20,546 bases of DNA. It comes from DASSKF01 sp035690725 (GTDB lineage: Bacteria; Actinomycetota; Actinomycetes; Actinomycetales; Dermatophilaceae). Made by a program: the position numbers and the translations under genes. Below are positions 1 through 8,478 of this stretch, in pieces. Location of the stretch: the NCBI GenBank assembly GCA_035690725.1, contig DASSKF010000262.1:1-20546 (forward strand), read 5' to 3'. How positions within the stretch are numbered: position 1 is the first letter of the stretch; the number at the start of each line of letters is the position of its first letter. The notes below the pieces were generated by a model, which worked only from the letters and a program-made list of their open reading frames with translations, did no database searches and was not told the origin of the DNA.

Positions 1-1
1 G

Positions 2-84
2 TGGCAGGTGAAGGATTCGAACCTTCGTAGGCTTACGCCGACGGATTTACAGTCCGCTTCCATTGGCCGCTCGGACAACCTGCC
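2..84 (-). tRNA. tRNA-Tyr (anticodon GUA)
   Basis: On the minus strand a complete class II tRNA folds. The acceptor stem pairs GGCAGGT (84-78) with ACCTGCC (9-3), with discriminator A at position 2. The anticodon stem GCGGA/TCCGT encloses the loop CTGTAAA, whose anticodon is GTA. A long variable arm (GGC-GTAA-GCC) is present, as expected for bacterial tRNA-Tyr, and the T arm reads GAAGG-TTCGAAT-CCTTC. The window edge cuts off the bases after position 1, so whether CCA is encoded cannot be seen; base 1 would be its first C. It delivers tyrosine to UAC and UAU codons. Confidence 0.95.
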
Positions 85-97
85 GTGTGCAGGTGGC

Positions 98-129
98 AGG
101 ATAGCAACCCATCGCCCCGCCGCGTCCAA
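98..129 (-). promoter_or_regulatory. weak candidate promoter of tRNA-Tyr
   Basis: Reading on the minus strand, TATCCT (103-98) fits the actinobacterial -10 pattern TANNNT and lies 13 bases upstream of the mature tRNA 5' end. TTGGAC (129-124) could be the -35, but the 20-base spacing is longer than usual. The -10 is the better supported half. Confidence 0.3.
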
Positions 130-186
130 TCGGCACGGCACCCGGCACGGAGGCGCACGGCACACACCAAAGACCCGAGGAGAGCC

Positions 187-681
187 ATGGCCGACTCGTC
201 GTTCGACATCGTCAGCAAGGTCGACAAGCAGGAGGTCGCCAACGCGCTGAACCAGGCCGCGAAGGAGATCAGCCAGCGCTACGACTTCAAGGGCGTCGAC
301 GCCTCCATCGACTGGAGTGGGGACGGCGTGCTGATGAGGGCGAGCTCGCCGGAGCGTTGCCTCGCCGTCTACGACGTCTTCCAGACCAAGCTGGTCAAGC
401 GGGGCGTGTCCCTCAAGAGCATCGATGTCGGCGAAGGCACCCCGAAGCAGTCCGGCAAGGAGTACCGGCTCGAGGCCGCGCTCAAGGACGGCATCAGCCA
501 GGAGAACGCGAAGACGGTCTCCAAGATGATCCGCGACGAGTTCGGCAAGAAGGTCAAGCCGGTCATCCAGGGTGACGAGCTGCGCGTCTCCGGCAAGTCC
601 AGGGACGACCTTCAGGCGGTCCAGCAGATGCTGCGGCAGGCCGACCTCGACGTGGCGTTGCAGTTCGTCAACTACCGCTGA
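187..681 (+). CDS. yajQ: YajQ-family nucleotide-binding protein
   Basis: This is a 164-residue soluble cytosolic protein of the YajQ/UPF0234 family. Family members bind nucleotides; in some proteobacteria a homologue binds cyclic di-GMP. Its role in actinobacteria is not established. The N-terminus (SFDIVSKVDKQEV, residues 5-17) and the following RYDFKG match the family. So does the C-terminal block (QGDELRVSGKSRDDLQAVQQ, ending in LQFVNYR), which closes the second of two small alpha/beta domains. The length is the usual one for the family. The ATG at 187 is chosen because GAGGAGA lies just upstream and the family motif begins at residue 5; the frame stays open back to 85 but that extension is not family-like. 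It stands alone between tRNA-Tyr and exonuclease III. Confidence 0.93.
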   Translation: MADSSFDIVSKVDKQEVANALNQAAKEISQRYDFKGVDASIDWSGDGVLMRASSPERCLAVYDVFQTKLVKRGVSLKSIDVGEGTPKQSGKEYRLEAALKDGISQENAKTVSKMIRDEFGKKVKPVIQGDELRVSGKSRDDLQAVQQMLRQADLDVALQFVNYR

Positions 682-729
682 GGGCACCGCTTTTCGCGCC
701 GAGGTGCCCAGCGGCTTAGGGTGGCGGCC

Positions 730-1554
730 ATGCTCCGCGTCGCCACCTTCAACGTCAACGGGATCCGTGCGAGCCTCCGTCGTGGCTTCGGGTCCTGGCT
801 GGCGGGCCGCGACTGCGACATCGTCGCGCTGCAGGAGGTCCGCTGCCCGGAGGACCAGCTGCCTCCGGACGCGTTCGGGGACTACCACGCCAGCTACCAC
901 TGCGGTGAGCTCGCCGGCCGCAACGGGGTGGCGCTGCTCACCCACCGGCCGCCGGTCGCCGTCCGGCACGGCTTCGGCAGCCGGGAGTTCGACGGGGAGG
1001 GGCGCTACCTCGAGGCCGACGTCGACCTCGGTGGCGGTCGGCCCGGGCTGCGCGTCGCGTCCCTCTACCTCCCCAAGGGCGGCGTGCCGACCTCCGAGGA
1101 GGGCCTGTCCCGCCTCCACCGGAAGATGCGGTTCTGCCGCTCCCTGTCCCGCCACGTGCGCCGCAGCCGTCGCGAGGCCGCCCGTGAGCGCCGCGAGTTC
1201 GTCGTGATGGGTGACTGGAACATCGCCCCGACCGAGCTGGACCTGAAGAACTACGCCAGCAACCGGAGGTCCGAGGGGTTCCTGCCCGAGGAGCGCGAGT
1301 GGATCGCCGGCCAGGTGACGCCGCGCACCCTCGTCGACGTGGTCCGCCACCTGCACCCGCGCACCTCCGGTCCGTACTCGTGGTGGAGCTGGCGCGGCCA
1401 GGCCTTCACCAATGACGTCGGGTGGCGGATCGACTACCAGCTCGCCTCCCCCTCCCTGGCGAAGGCCGCCGTCAGCGGCGGAACCGACCGGGACGCCAGC
1501 TACGCGGAGCGCCTGAGCGACCACGCCCCCGTGGTCGTCGACTACGCGGTATGA
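730..1554 (+). CDS. xth: exodeoxyribonuclease III / AP endonuclease (EEP family)
   Basis: This 274-residue enzyme belongs to the endonuclease/exonuclease/phosphatase superfamily. It cleaves DNA 5' of abasic sites and acts as a 3'-5' exonuclease in base excision repair in the cytosol. Visible motifs are ATFNVNGIRAS (residues 5-15), LQEVRC with metal-binding E36, GDWN with D162 and N164, and the C-terminal SDHAP with catalytic H265. The length is typical. The ATG at 730 is preferred because AGGG (718-721) lies eight bases upstream; the in-frame GTG at 721 would add only three residues. It follows yajQ by 48 bases and converges on the SDR gene. I see nothing unusual in it. Confidence 0.93.
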   Translation: MLRVATFNVNGIRASLRRGFGSWLAGRDCDIVALQEVRCPEDQLPPDAFGDYHASYHCGELAGRNGVALLTHRPPVAVRHGFGSREFDGEGRYLEADVDLGGGRPGLRVASLYLPKGGVPTSEEGLSRLHRKMRFCRSLSRHVRRSRREAARERREFVVMGDWNIAPTELDLKNYASNRRSEGFLPEEREWIAGQVTPRTLVDVVRHLHPRTSGPYSWWSWRGQAFTNDVGWRIDYQLASPSLAKAAVSGGTDRDASYAERLSDHAPVVVDYAV

Positions 1555-1563
1555 CGTGAGCGC

Positions 1564-1586
1564 ACCGGCCGTGGACCGCCGCCGGT
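1564..1586. terminator. weak hairpin between convergent genes
   Basis: ACCGGC (1564-1569) can pair with GCCGGT (1581-1586) across an 11-base loop, between the stops of the exonuclease III gene and the SDR gene. There is no T tract. The position fits a shared terminator, but the stem is short and such pairings are common in DNA this GC-rich. Confidence 0.25.
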
Positions 1587-1616
1587 TCCCCTGTTGCTCG
1601 CCCGCCCCGGGCCGGG

Positions 1617-2384
1617 CTAACCGCGCCCGAGGTAGGGCATCCCCGTCGCGGTCATCGTGAAGAACGGCACGTTCACGCCGAGCGGAAGTGCGGCGATCTC
1701 CACGACCAGGTCGGCCACCCGCTCGACGTCGAACGTCGGCTCGGGTCGACGGGAGCCGTCGGCCTGCAGGGCGCCGCGGCTGATCTCCTCGGTGAGCGGG
1801 GTCGCCGCGTTGCCGATGTCCACCTGTCCACAGGCGATGTCGTGGATCCGGCCGTCCAGGGCGAGTGACTTGGTGAGCCCGGTGAGCGCGTGCTTGCTCG
1901 CCGTGTAGGCAGCACCGCCCGGACGCGGCGTGTGCGCGGAGATGGAGCCGTTGTTGAGGATCCGCCCGCCCCGCGGATCCTGGGACCGCATGAGGGCAAA
2001 TGCCTCCCGGGCACAGAGGAACGCACCGGTGAGGTTGACGTCGATGGTGGCCCGCCACGCGTCGACGTCGATCCCGTCCGGTTCGCCCGCCGGGCCGAAC
2101 GTGCCCGCGTTGTTCACGAGCAGGTCGACCCTCCCCCACTCCTGCCGCACCTGGGCGAAGGCAGCCGAGACCTGCTGCTCGCTGGTCACGTCGGTGGGGA
2201 GCACCAGCGTGATGGCGCCGGGGACGAGCGCGGCCTCCTGCGCCACCGCCTCGAGCGTCTCCGCGCGCCTGGCGAGCAGGCCCACTCGGTGCCCGGCCCG
2301 GACCAGCCCCAGGGCGATCGCGCGACCGATCCCGGAGCCGGCTCCGGTGACCACGGCCACTGGTGCTGCGCCGGGTGCCGCCAC
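1617..2384 (-). CDS. SDR-family NAD(P)-dependent oxidoreductase, last gene of the urate/allantoin operon
   Basis: This is a classical short-chain dehydrogenase/reductase of 255 residues. The cofactor motif TGAGSGIG lies at residues 13-20. The pair R39-R40 after the second strand suggests NADP(H). The NNAG motif is at 91-94, and the catalytic tetrad is N117, S147, Y160 and K164 (YTASK). The substrate cannot be read from sequence. The gene starts with GTG at 2384, 30 bases after the allB stop and on the same strand, so it is probably the tail of the catabolic operon. A role on a ureido or hydroxy-acid intermediate is possible. However, the known ureidoglycolate dehydrogenase (AllD) belongs to a different family, so I do not assign that function. 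Confidence 0.88.
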   Translation of the reverse strand: MAAPGAAPVAVVTGAGSGIGRAIALGLVRAGHRVGLLARRAETLEAVAQEAALVPGAITLVLPTDVTSEQQVSAAFAQVRQEWGRVDLLVNNAGTFGPAGEPDGIDVDAWRATIDVNLTGAFLCAREAFALMRSQDPRGGRILNNGSISAHTPRPGGAAYTASKHALTGLTKSLALDGRIHDIACGQVDIGNAATPLTEEISRGALQADGSRRPEPTFDVERVADLVVEIAALPLGVNVPFFTMTATGMPYLGRG

Positions 2385-2414
2385 GTCAGTGTCCGCCTGT
2401 CCGGGTGCCAGCGG

Positions 2415-3755
2415 TCACGCGTCGCCCCGGTTGAGCAGGCGACCGGCCGGTGCGGCGGCGATGTCGACCCGTCGGCCGCGCAGCCACGAGCTGCGCACGA
2501 CGCCGGAGAGGGTGCGGCCGGCATACGGCGTGATGGCGTTCTTGTGGTGCAGGCTGCTGGTGTCGACGACGAACTCCTCGTCCGGCGCGAGGACGCAGAA
2601 GTCGGCGTCGGCACCGACCTCCAGGCGGCCCTTGCGCGGCAGACCGACCTGCCGGGCCGGCCCTGCGGACATCCAGCGGGAGACGTCGGCGAGGGTGAAG
2701 CCTCGACGGCGCGCGCCGGTCCACACGGCGGGCAGGCCGAGCTGGAGGGAGGAGACGCCGCCCCAGGCGGTGCCGAAGTCGCCGGTGTCCAGGCACTTCA
2801 GGTCGAGGGTCGACGGTGAGTGGTCGGAGACGACGATGTCGATCGTCCCGTCCCGCAACCCTTCCCACAGGGCCTCGCGGTTGTCCGCCTCCCGGATCGG
2901 CGGGCAGCACTTGAACTGCGTGGCGCCGTCGGGGATCTCCTCGGCCGTGAAGCTCAGGTAGTGCGGGCACGTCTCCGCCGTGACCTCGACGCCGTCCCGC
3001 TTGGCAGCGGCGATGAGCGGGAGCGCGTCGGCACTCGAGACGTGCAGGACGTGCACCCGGCACCCGGTCCGGCGGGACAGCCCGATGACCTGCTCGACGG
3101 CGCGGTTCTCCGCGCGGCGCGGGCGCGAGCCGAGGAAGTCGCGGTAGTGCCGGCCGTGCGCCTGCGGTGCGGTGTCGATGGTGTGCGCGTCCTCGGCGTG
3201 GACGATGAGCAGCCCACCGAACGAGGCGATCTCGCGCATCGCCGCCTCGAGCTGGCCGGCGTCGAGGGGCGGGAACTCGTCCACACCGGAGTGCAGCAGG
3301 AAGCACTTGAACCCGTAGACGCCCTGCTCGTGCAGGGGACGCAGCTGCGGCACGTTGCCCGGCACGGCCCCGCCCCAGAAGCCGACGTCGATCCACGCCT
3401 GCCCGGCCGCGGTCTCGCGCTTGACCTCGAGCGCGTCCACGTCGACGGTCGGGGGAATACTGTTGAGGGGCATGTCGACCAGCGTGGTGACGCCGCCTGC
3501 TGCGGCGGCCCTGGTGGCGCTCGCAAAGCCCTCCCACTCGGTGCGCCCCGGGTCGTTGACGTGGACGTGGGTGTCCACGACGCCAGCAAGGAGCACCTCG
3601 TCGTCGGCGAGCTCGACCGTCTGGCCGCTGGTGGACGCGGCTCTCGGCGGGTCGAGCGCGACGATGCGGCCGTCCCGCACCACGACGCTGACCGGGCGCT
3701 CGCCGTCGGGCAGCACCGCGCGGCGGGCGCGGACCACCAGGTCGGCGTCGGTCAT
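2415..3755 (-). CDS. allB: allantoinase
   Basis: This 446-residue cytosolic amidohydrolase hydrolyses (S)-allantoin to allantoate. Every metal-centre residue expected for the AllB/dihydroorotase fold is visible: H63 and H65 (DTHVHVNDPGR), carboxylated K150 (YGFKCF), H186 (HAED), H238 (LHVSS) and D311 (VSDHSP). The block TAETCPHYLSF at about 259-269 and the KCCPPIR segment at 282-288 are also characteristic of allantoinase rather than hydantoinase. The ATG at 3755 overlaps the glxK stop by four bases (ATGA), indicating translational coupling. It receives allantoin made by UraD further upstream in the same operon. The next enzyme, AllC, is not in the window. Confidence 0.95.
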   Translation of the reverse strand: MTDADLVVRARRAVLPDGERPVSVVVRDGRIVALDPPRAASTSGQTVELADDEVLLAGVVDTHVHVNDPGRTEWEGFASATRAAAAGGVTTLVDMPLNSIPPTVDVDALEVKRETAAGQAWIDVGFWGGAVPGNVPQLRPLHEQGVYGFKCFLLHSGVDEFPPLDAGQLEAAMREIASFGGLLIVHAEDAHTIDTAPQAHGRHYRDFLGSRPRRAENRAVEQVIGLSRRTGCRVHVLHVSSADALPLIAAAKRDGVEVTAETCPHYLSFTAEEIPDGATQFKCCPPIREADNREALWEGLRDGTIDIVVSDHSPSTLDLKCLDTGDFGTAWGGVSSLQLGLPAVWTGARRRGFTLADVSRWMSAGPARQVGLPRKGRLEVGADADFCVLAPDEEFVVDTSSLHHKNAITPYAGRTLSGVVRSSWLRGRRVDIAAAPAGRLLNRGDA

Positions 3756-4903
3756 GCTGGCTCCCGTCCGTCGTCTAAGAGTTGCGGTGCGAGGTGCTCG
3801 GTGGCGATGCGCTCGCCGAGCCGCTCGAGCAGGGGGGCGGCCTCGGCGATGCAGCGTCGCACGTCCGGCTCCAGGTCGGTCAGCGAGTATGCCGCGTGGA
3901 TTCCCGCCGCGCGGATGCGCGCCGGTTCCAGCATGGTTCGGCCACAGACGGCGATCACCGGCACCGCCCGCGCCGCGGCAGCGGCGGCCACCCCGGCCGG
4001 CGCCTTGCCGTGCAGCGTCTGCTCGTCGAGCGAGCCCTCGCCCGTGATGACCAGGTCGGCCGCGGCCAGGCGCTCGTGGAAGCCGACGAGGTCGAGGACC
4101 AAGTCGATGCCGGGCCGCAACCGGGCACCCAGCGCGGCGAGGGCGGCATACCCCACTCCGCCTGCCGCGCCGGCGCCCGGCTCGTCCCGGACGTCGGCCT
4201 GCGTGGCTGCGGAGACCACGTCGGCGAAGCGCGCGAGGTGCGCGTCCAGGGTGGCGACCTCGTCCGCGTGGGCGCCCTTCTGCGGACCGTAGACGGCAGC
4301 GGCGCCGCGCGGGCCGGTGAGCGGGTTGTCGACGTCGCAGGCAACCGTCACCGTGACGCCGGCCATCCGCTCGCGCACCGGCTGCAGGTCGATCTCGGCG
4401 AGGTCTCCGAGCGGACCGCCCCCGTCGGGCAGCTCGGCCCCTGTCGCGTCCCGCAGGCGGGCCCCGAGGGCGGCCAGCATGCCGGCGCCCGCGTCGCTGC
4501 TTGCGCTGCCGCCGATGCCGAGGACCAGCCGCCGGCAGCCGGCGTCAACGGCCGCGGCCATGACCTCGCCGAGCCCCCGGCTGGTCGCCGTGAGCGGCTG
4601 CGGCACGCCGCCGGGCAGCCGGGCCAGCCCGGAGGCGTCGGCCATCTCGATCACGGCCAGGTCGTCCAGCCGGGCGTAGGTCGTCCCGACCGGCTCCCCC
4701 GTCGGGCCCGCGGCCGTCACGGGGACGGCGTCGTAGCCGGCGGCCAGCGCGGCCGCCACCGTGCCGTCCCCGCCGTCGGCGACGGGAACGGGCACGACGT
4801 CCACATCGACCACCCGGCGAAGTCCCACGCCCACCGCCGCAGCCACCTGCGCTGCGGTGAGCGAGCCCTTGAACTTGTCAGGGGCGACGAGGACGGTCGT
4901 CAC
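3752..4903 (-). CDS. glxK: glycerate kinase
   Basis: This 383-residue kinase phosphorylates D-glycerate with ATP, completing the glycerate pathway from glyoxylate to central metabolism. Family members of this GarK/GlxK type make 2-phosphoglycerate. The N-terminus APDKFKGSLTA (residues 7-17), the GIGGSASSDAGAGML segment in the middle, the DVDNPLTGPRGAA block and the C-terminal TGEGSLDEQTLHGKAP are all family hallmarks, and the length is standard. The start at 4903 lies 19 bases after the gcl stop; the stop overlaps the allB start. Glycerate would come from GlxR, encoded two genes upstream. The exact phosphoglycerate product is family knowledge, not visible in the sequence. Confidence 0.94.
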   Translation of the reverse strand: MTTVLVAPDKFKGSLTAAQVAAAVGVGLRRVVDVDVVPVPVADGGDGTVAAALAAGYDAVPVTAAGPTGEPVGTTYARLDDLAVIEMADASGLARLPGGVPQPLTATSRGLGEVMAAAVDAGCRRLVLGIGGSASSDAGAGMLAALGARLRDATGAELPDGGGPLGDLAEIDLQPVRERMAGVTVTVACDVDNPLTGPRGAAAVYGPQKGAHADEVATLDAHLARFADVVSAATQADVRDEPGAGAAGGVGYAALAALGARLRPGIDLVLDLVGFHERLAAADLVITGEGSLDEQTLHGKAPAGVAAAAAARAVPVIAVCGRTMLEPARIRAAGIHAAYSLTDLEPDVRRCIAEAAPLLERLGERIATEHLAPQLLDDGREPA

Positions 4904-4922
4904 GGGCGGTCGGCTCCTCGGG

Positions 4923-6698
4923 TCAGTCGAGCAGGGCCACCGCCGTCGGGGCGTCCTCGCCCCGCTCGGCGAGCTCCTCGAACTCAGTCACGTTGTCGAT
5001 CTCGGTGCCCATCGACACGTTGGTCACCCGCTCGAGGATGACCTCGACGACGACCGGCACCCGGAAGCGGGCCGTCATCTTCTTCGCCCGCTCCAGCGCC
5101 GGCACGAGGCCGTCGGGCTCGGACACCCGCAGCGCCTTGCAGCCGAGCCCCTCGACGACCTTGACATGGTCCACACCGTAGCCGCCCACCTCGGGGGCGT
5201 TGAGGTTGTCGAAGGCCAGCTGCACGCAGTAGTCCATGTCGAACCCGCGCTGTGACTGGCGGATCAGCCCGAGGTAGGCGTTGTTCACCAGCACGTGGAT
5301 GTACGGGATGTTGAACTGCGCTCCCACCGCGAGCTCTTCGATGAGGAACTGGAAGTCGTAGTCGCCGGAGAGCGCGACCACGGTCGACTCCGGGTCGGCG
5401 GTCGCGACACCGATCGCGGCAGGAACGGTCCAGCCGAGCGGGCCGGCCTGTCCGGCGTTGATCCAGTGCCGCGGCTGGTAGACGTGCAGCAGCTGAGCCG
5501 CCTGGATCTGCGACAGCCCGATCGTGGAGACGTAGCGGGTGTCGGGCCCGAACACCCTGTTCATCTCCTGGTAGACCCGCTGCGGCTTGATCGGCACGGT
5601 GTCGAAGTTGGTCCTGCGCTGCAGCGTGCGCTTGCGCTGCTGGCAGGACTCGACCCAGCTGCCCCGGTCCGGCAACCGGCCGGCAGCCTTCCACTCCCGG
5701 GCGACCTCGACGAAGATCTCCAGTGCCGCCCCCGCGTCGGAGACGATGCCGTAGTCGGGTGCGAACACCCGGCCGATCTGGGTGGGCTCGATGTCGACGT
5801 GCACGAAGGTGCGTCCCCGGGTGTAGGTGTCGATGCCGCCGGTGTGCCGGTTGGCCCACCGGTTGCCGATCCCGAGGACGAAGTCGGACTCCAGCATCGT
5901 CGCGTTCCCGTAGCGGTGGGACGTCTGCAGACCCACCATGCCGGCGTTGAGGCGGTGGTCGTCGGGGATGGTGCCCCAGCCCATGAGGGTCGGGACGACC
6001 GGCACCCCGACGGCCTCGGCGAACTCCACGAGCAGCTCCGCGGCGTCGGCGCTGACGATGCCACCACCCGCGATGACCAGCGGACGCTCGGCGCCAGCCA
6101 TCATGGCGAGCGCCTTCTCCGCCTGCCCGCGGGTGGCCGCGGGACGCGCCACCGGGAGCGGCTCGTAGGTGTCGATGTCGAAGTCGATCGGGGCCAGCTG
6201 CACGTCCATCGGCAGGTCGATGAGCACCGGACCGGGCCGCCCGGACCGCATCAGCTGGAACGCCTTCTGGAAGGTGCCGGGCACCTGTGCCGGCTCGAGC
6301 ACGGTGACCGCCCACGTGGTCACGGGCGCTGCGATCGAGGCGATGTCGACCGCCTGGAAGTCCTCCTTGTGCAGCTTGGCCACCGGTGCCTGGCCGGTGA
6401 TCGCCAAGATCGGGATCGAGTCGGCCGACGCGGAGTACAGGCCGGTGACCATGTCGGTGCCGGCCGGGCCGGACGTCCCCACGCACACGCCGATGTTCCC
6501 GGCCGCGGCGCGGGTGTAGCCCTCGGCCATGTGGGCGGCGGCTTCGACGTGCCGGGCGAGGACGTGCCGGATCCCGCCGTGCGCCCTCATCGCGCTGTAG
6601 AACGGGTTGATCGCGGCGCCGGGCAGCCCGAAGGCCTGGCTCGCGCCCTCCTTCTCGAGGATGAGGACCGCGGCGTCGACGGTGCGCATGCGGGTCAT
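4923..6698 (-). CDS. gcl: glyoxylate carboligase
   Basis: This 591-residue thiamine-diphosphate enzyme condenses two glyoxylates to tartronate semialdehyde and CO2. The N-terminal pyrimidine-binding domain carries RHVEAAAHMAEGYTRA. Here V51 stands where nearly all other ThDP enzymes have the catalytic glutamate; a valine at this position is the published signature of E. coli Gcl. A central FAD/NAD-like domain follows. The C-terminal pyrophosphate-binding motif starts at GDYDFQF and ends about 27 residues later in VNNAY. The full length and the valine separate it from acetolactate synthase. It starts at 6698, 36 bases after glxR, and is followed by glxK. The substrate glyoxylate comes from ureidoglycolate breakdown. 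Confidence 0.96.
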   Translation of the reverse strand: MTRMRTVDAAVLILEKEGASQAFGLPGAAINPFYSAMRAHGGIRHVLARHVEAAAHMAEGYTRAAAGNIGVCVGTSGPAGTDMVTGLYSASADSIPILAITGQAPVAKLHKEDFQAVDIASIAAPVTTWAVTVLEPAQVPGTFQKAFQLMRSGRPGPVLIDLPMDVQLAPIDFDIDTYEPLPVARPAATRGQAEKALAMMAGAERPLVIAGGGIVSADAAELLVEFAEAVGVPVVPTLMGWGTIPDDHRLNAGMVGLQTSHRYGNATMLESDFVLGIGNRWANRHTGGIDTYTRGRTFVHVDIEPTQIGRVFAPDYGIVSDAGAALEIFVEVAREWKAAGRLPDRGSWVESCQQRKRTLQRRTNFDTVPIKPQRVYQEMNRVFGPDTRYVSTIGLSQIQAAQLLHVYQPRHWINAGQAGPLGWTVPAAIGVATADPESTVVALSGDYDFQFLIEELAVGAQFNIPYIHVLVNNAYLGLIRQSQRGFDMDYCVQLAFDNLNAPEVGGYGVDHVKVVEGLGCKALRVSEPDGLVPALERAKKMTARFRVPVVVEVILERVTNVSMGTEIDNVTEFEELAERGEDAPTAVALLD

Positions 6699-6734
6699 GG
6701 TGGGTCCTGCTCTCTGCTCGGTCCGGTGGTGGAG

Positions 6735-7619
6735 TCAGTCGCGGCCGCGGCCGGAGAGCCGCTCGACACCGCACAGCAGGCCGGAGTGGTCCAGGCCGCC
6801 GTCCCCCACCGCCCTCGCGGAGGCCATCAGCTGGGCGACGAGCGCGCCCACCGGGATCACGATGCCCGCCTCACGGGCGGCGGCGGTGACGATGCCGAGG
6901 TCCTTGTGGTGCAGCTCGATCCGGAAGCCCGGGTCGAACGACCGGGAGAGCATGTTCTCCTGCTTCTGGTCCAGCACCTTCGAACCGGCGAGTCCCCCGC
7001 CGAGCACCTCGAGCGCGGCCTTGGTGTCCACCCCGTAGGCCTCGAGGAAGACCACCGCCTCCGCGAGCGCCTCGATGTTGGCGCCGACGATGAGCTGGTT
7101 GGCGGCCTTGACGGTCTGGCCGGAGCCGCTCGGGCCGACGTGGACGACCGTCCTGCCGACCGTGTCGAAGAGGGGCTTGGCCTGCTCGAAGTCGGAGGCG
7201 TCGCCGCCCACCATGATCGACAGCGCAGCGTTCTCGGCGCCCGCCTCGCCCCCGGAGACCGGGGCGTCCAGCAGCCGCAGCCCTCGCTCCGCGGCCTGTC
7301 GAGCGAGATCGACCGTGACGTCCGGGCGGATGCTCGAGAAGTCGATGACCAGCGTGCCCGGCCGGGCGCTCTCGAACACCCCGCCCTCGCCGGCGAGGAC
7401 CGCCTGCACGTCCGGCGAGTCGGGCACCATGACACACACGACGTCGGCGCCGTCGACCGCCTCCGCGATGGAGCCGGCTGACGTGCCGCCCGCCTCGACC
7501 AGGGGCGTGGCCTTCCCGGGGGTGCGGTTGTGGCCGCGGACCTCGTGGCCCGCCTGCGCCAGGTGGACGGCCATGGGGCTTCCCATGATGCCCAGTCCGA
7601 TGAACGCGATGGTGCTCAT
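6735..7619 (-). CDS. glxR: 2-hydroxy-3-oxopropionate (tartronate semialdehyde) reductase
   Basis: This 294-residue member of the beta-hydroxyacid dehydrogenase family reduces tartronate semialdehyde to D-glycerate with NAD(P)H. The Rossmann motif GLGIMG spans residues 8-13. The substrate-binding segment DAPVSGGEAGA is at 118-128 with S122, and the catalytic lysine is K171 in GQTVKAANQ (168-175). The ATG at 7619 is chosen because the GxGxMG motif begins at residue 8, as in the family, and GGAGACACGAC lies just upstream. The same frame stays open far upstream, but only as an antisense-like shadow inside hyi. It sits between hyi and gcl, so it acts directly on the Gcl product. Confidence 0.95.
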   Translation of the reverse strand: MSTIAFIGLGIMGSPMAVHLAQAGHEVRGHNRTPGKATPLVEAGGTSAGSIAEAVDGADVVCVMVPDSPDVQAVLAGEGGVFESARPGTLVIDFSSIRPDVTVDLARQAAERGLRLLDAPVSGGEAGAENAALSIMVGGDASDFEQAKPLFDTVGRTVVHVGPSGSGQTVKAANQLIVGANIEALAEAVVFLEAYGVDTKAALEVLGGGLAGSKVLDQKQENMLSRSFDPGFRIELHHKDLGIVTAAAREAGIVIPVGALVAQLMASARAVGDGGLDHSGLLCGVERLSGRGRD

Positions 7620-7650
7620 GTCGTGTCTCCTTGGGTCGTGCAGGAAAGGA

Positions 7651-8478
7651 TCAGTCGGCGGCGCTGCGGCGCTCACGTGGGAGCCAGGCCAGGCTCTCCT
7701 CCGTCGTGGTGGTCGGCTGGAACTCCAGCCCCACGTAGCCGTCGTAGCCGGAGGCCTCGATGTCGCCGAGGTGGCGCGCCAGGTCGAGCTTCCCGGAGCC
7801 GGGTTCACCGCGGCCCGGGTGGTCGGCGACCTGGACGTGGGCGATGTCCTTGGCGTGCGTGCGGATGGCCGCGTCGATGTCGTCACCGTTGTTCGCCAGG
7901 TGGAACAGGTCGCAGAGGAACCCGACGTTCCCGGCGCCGGCCGCCCGCACCTTCTCGACCACGGACACCGCCTCGTCGGCGGTGCGCAGCGGGTAGGGCT
8001 TCGGGCCGCTGACCGCCTCCACGAGCACCGTGGCGCCGACCCGATCGGCCGCGGTGGCAGCGAGCGCAAGGTTCTCCGCCGCGAGCGCGTCCTGCTCCTC
8101 GGGGGAGGACGCGTCCACCCGGTTGCCGTACAGGGCGTTGAAGGCCGTCGTGCCGAGCCGCCCACCGATCCCGACGGTGACGTCGATGTTGTCGCGGAAC
8201 TGCTGCGAACGTGCGGGGATCGACAGCACCCCGCAGTCCGGGCCGGCGAGGTCACCGGCGAAGAAGTTCAGGCCCGCGAGCTGGACGCCCGCGTCCTCGA
8301 TCGCGCGGACGAAGGCGTCGACGTCGGCGTCGGCCGGCACCGGCTGGTCCGGCCAGGGCCACCAGAACTCGACGGTGTCGAAGCCGGCCGCCCTCGCCGC
8401 GGCCGGACGCTCGAGCAGCGGCAGCTCGGTGAACAGGATCGAGCAGTTGGCGAGGTACCGCAGGCCGTGCGCCCTCAT
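7651..8478 (-). CDS. hyi: hydroxypyruvate isomerase
   Basis: This 275-residue TIM-barrel protein of the xylose-isomerase-like superfamily interconverts hydroxypyruvate and tartronate semialdehyde. The N-terminal RYLANCSILFTELPLLER and GFDTVEFWWPW are typical of Hyi. Two glutamates expected to bind the metal and catalyse are visible: E154 in VLVEAVSG and E252 in GYVGLEFQP. LCDLFHLANNGDD supplies the conserved central motif. Its ATG at 8478 overlaps the permease stop in an ATGA junction. The glxR gene follows after 31 bases. Other sugar isomerases share the fold, but context and motifs agree on Hyi. Confidence 0.93.
   Translation of the reverse strand: MRAHGLRYLANCSILFTELPLLERPAAARAAGFDTVEFWWPWPDQPVPADADVDAFVRAIEDAGVQLAGLNFFAGDLAGPDCGVLSIPARSQQFRDNIDVTVGIGGRLGTTAFNALYGNRVDASSPEEQDALAAENLALAATAADRVGATVLVEAVSGPKPYPLRTADEAVSVVEKVRAAGAGNVGFLCDLFHLANNGDDIDAAIRTHAKDIAHVQVADHPGRGEPGSGKLDLARHLGDIEASGYDGYVGLEFQPTTTTEESLAWLPRERRSAAD

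Noticed and set aside
1..100. Direct repeat GTGGCAGG on either side of tRNA-Tyr (1-8 and 93-100), as if an attachment site.
   Set aside because: One copy is the tRNA acceptor end itself, the repeat is only eight bases, and no integrase or mobile gene is present.
1617..2384. Assigning the SDR as ureidoglycolate dehydrogenase to fill the pathway gap.
   Set aside because: The known AllD enzyme belongs to a different dehydrogenase family, and nothing in the sequence reveals the substrate.
2820..5041. Long plus-strand frames opposite allB and glxK.
   Set aside because: Composition is that of antisense shadows and no motif is recognisable.
6735..8255. A continuous minus-strand frame that would fuse GlxR to a 212-residue N-terminal extension.
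   Set aside because: The extension is arginine/proline/serine-rich out-of-frame reading of hyi; the GxGxMG motif and a good start place the real gene at 7619.
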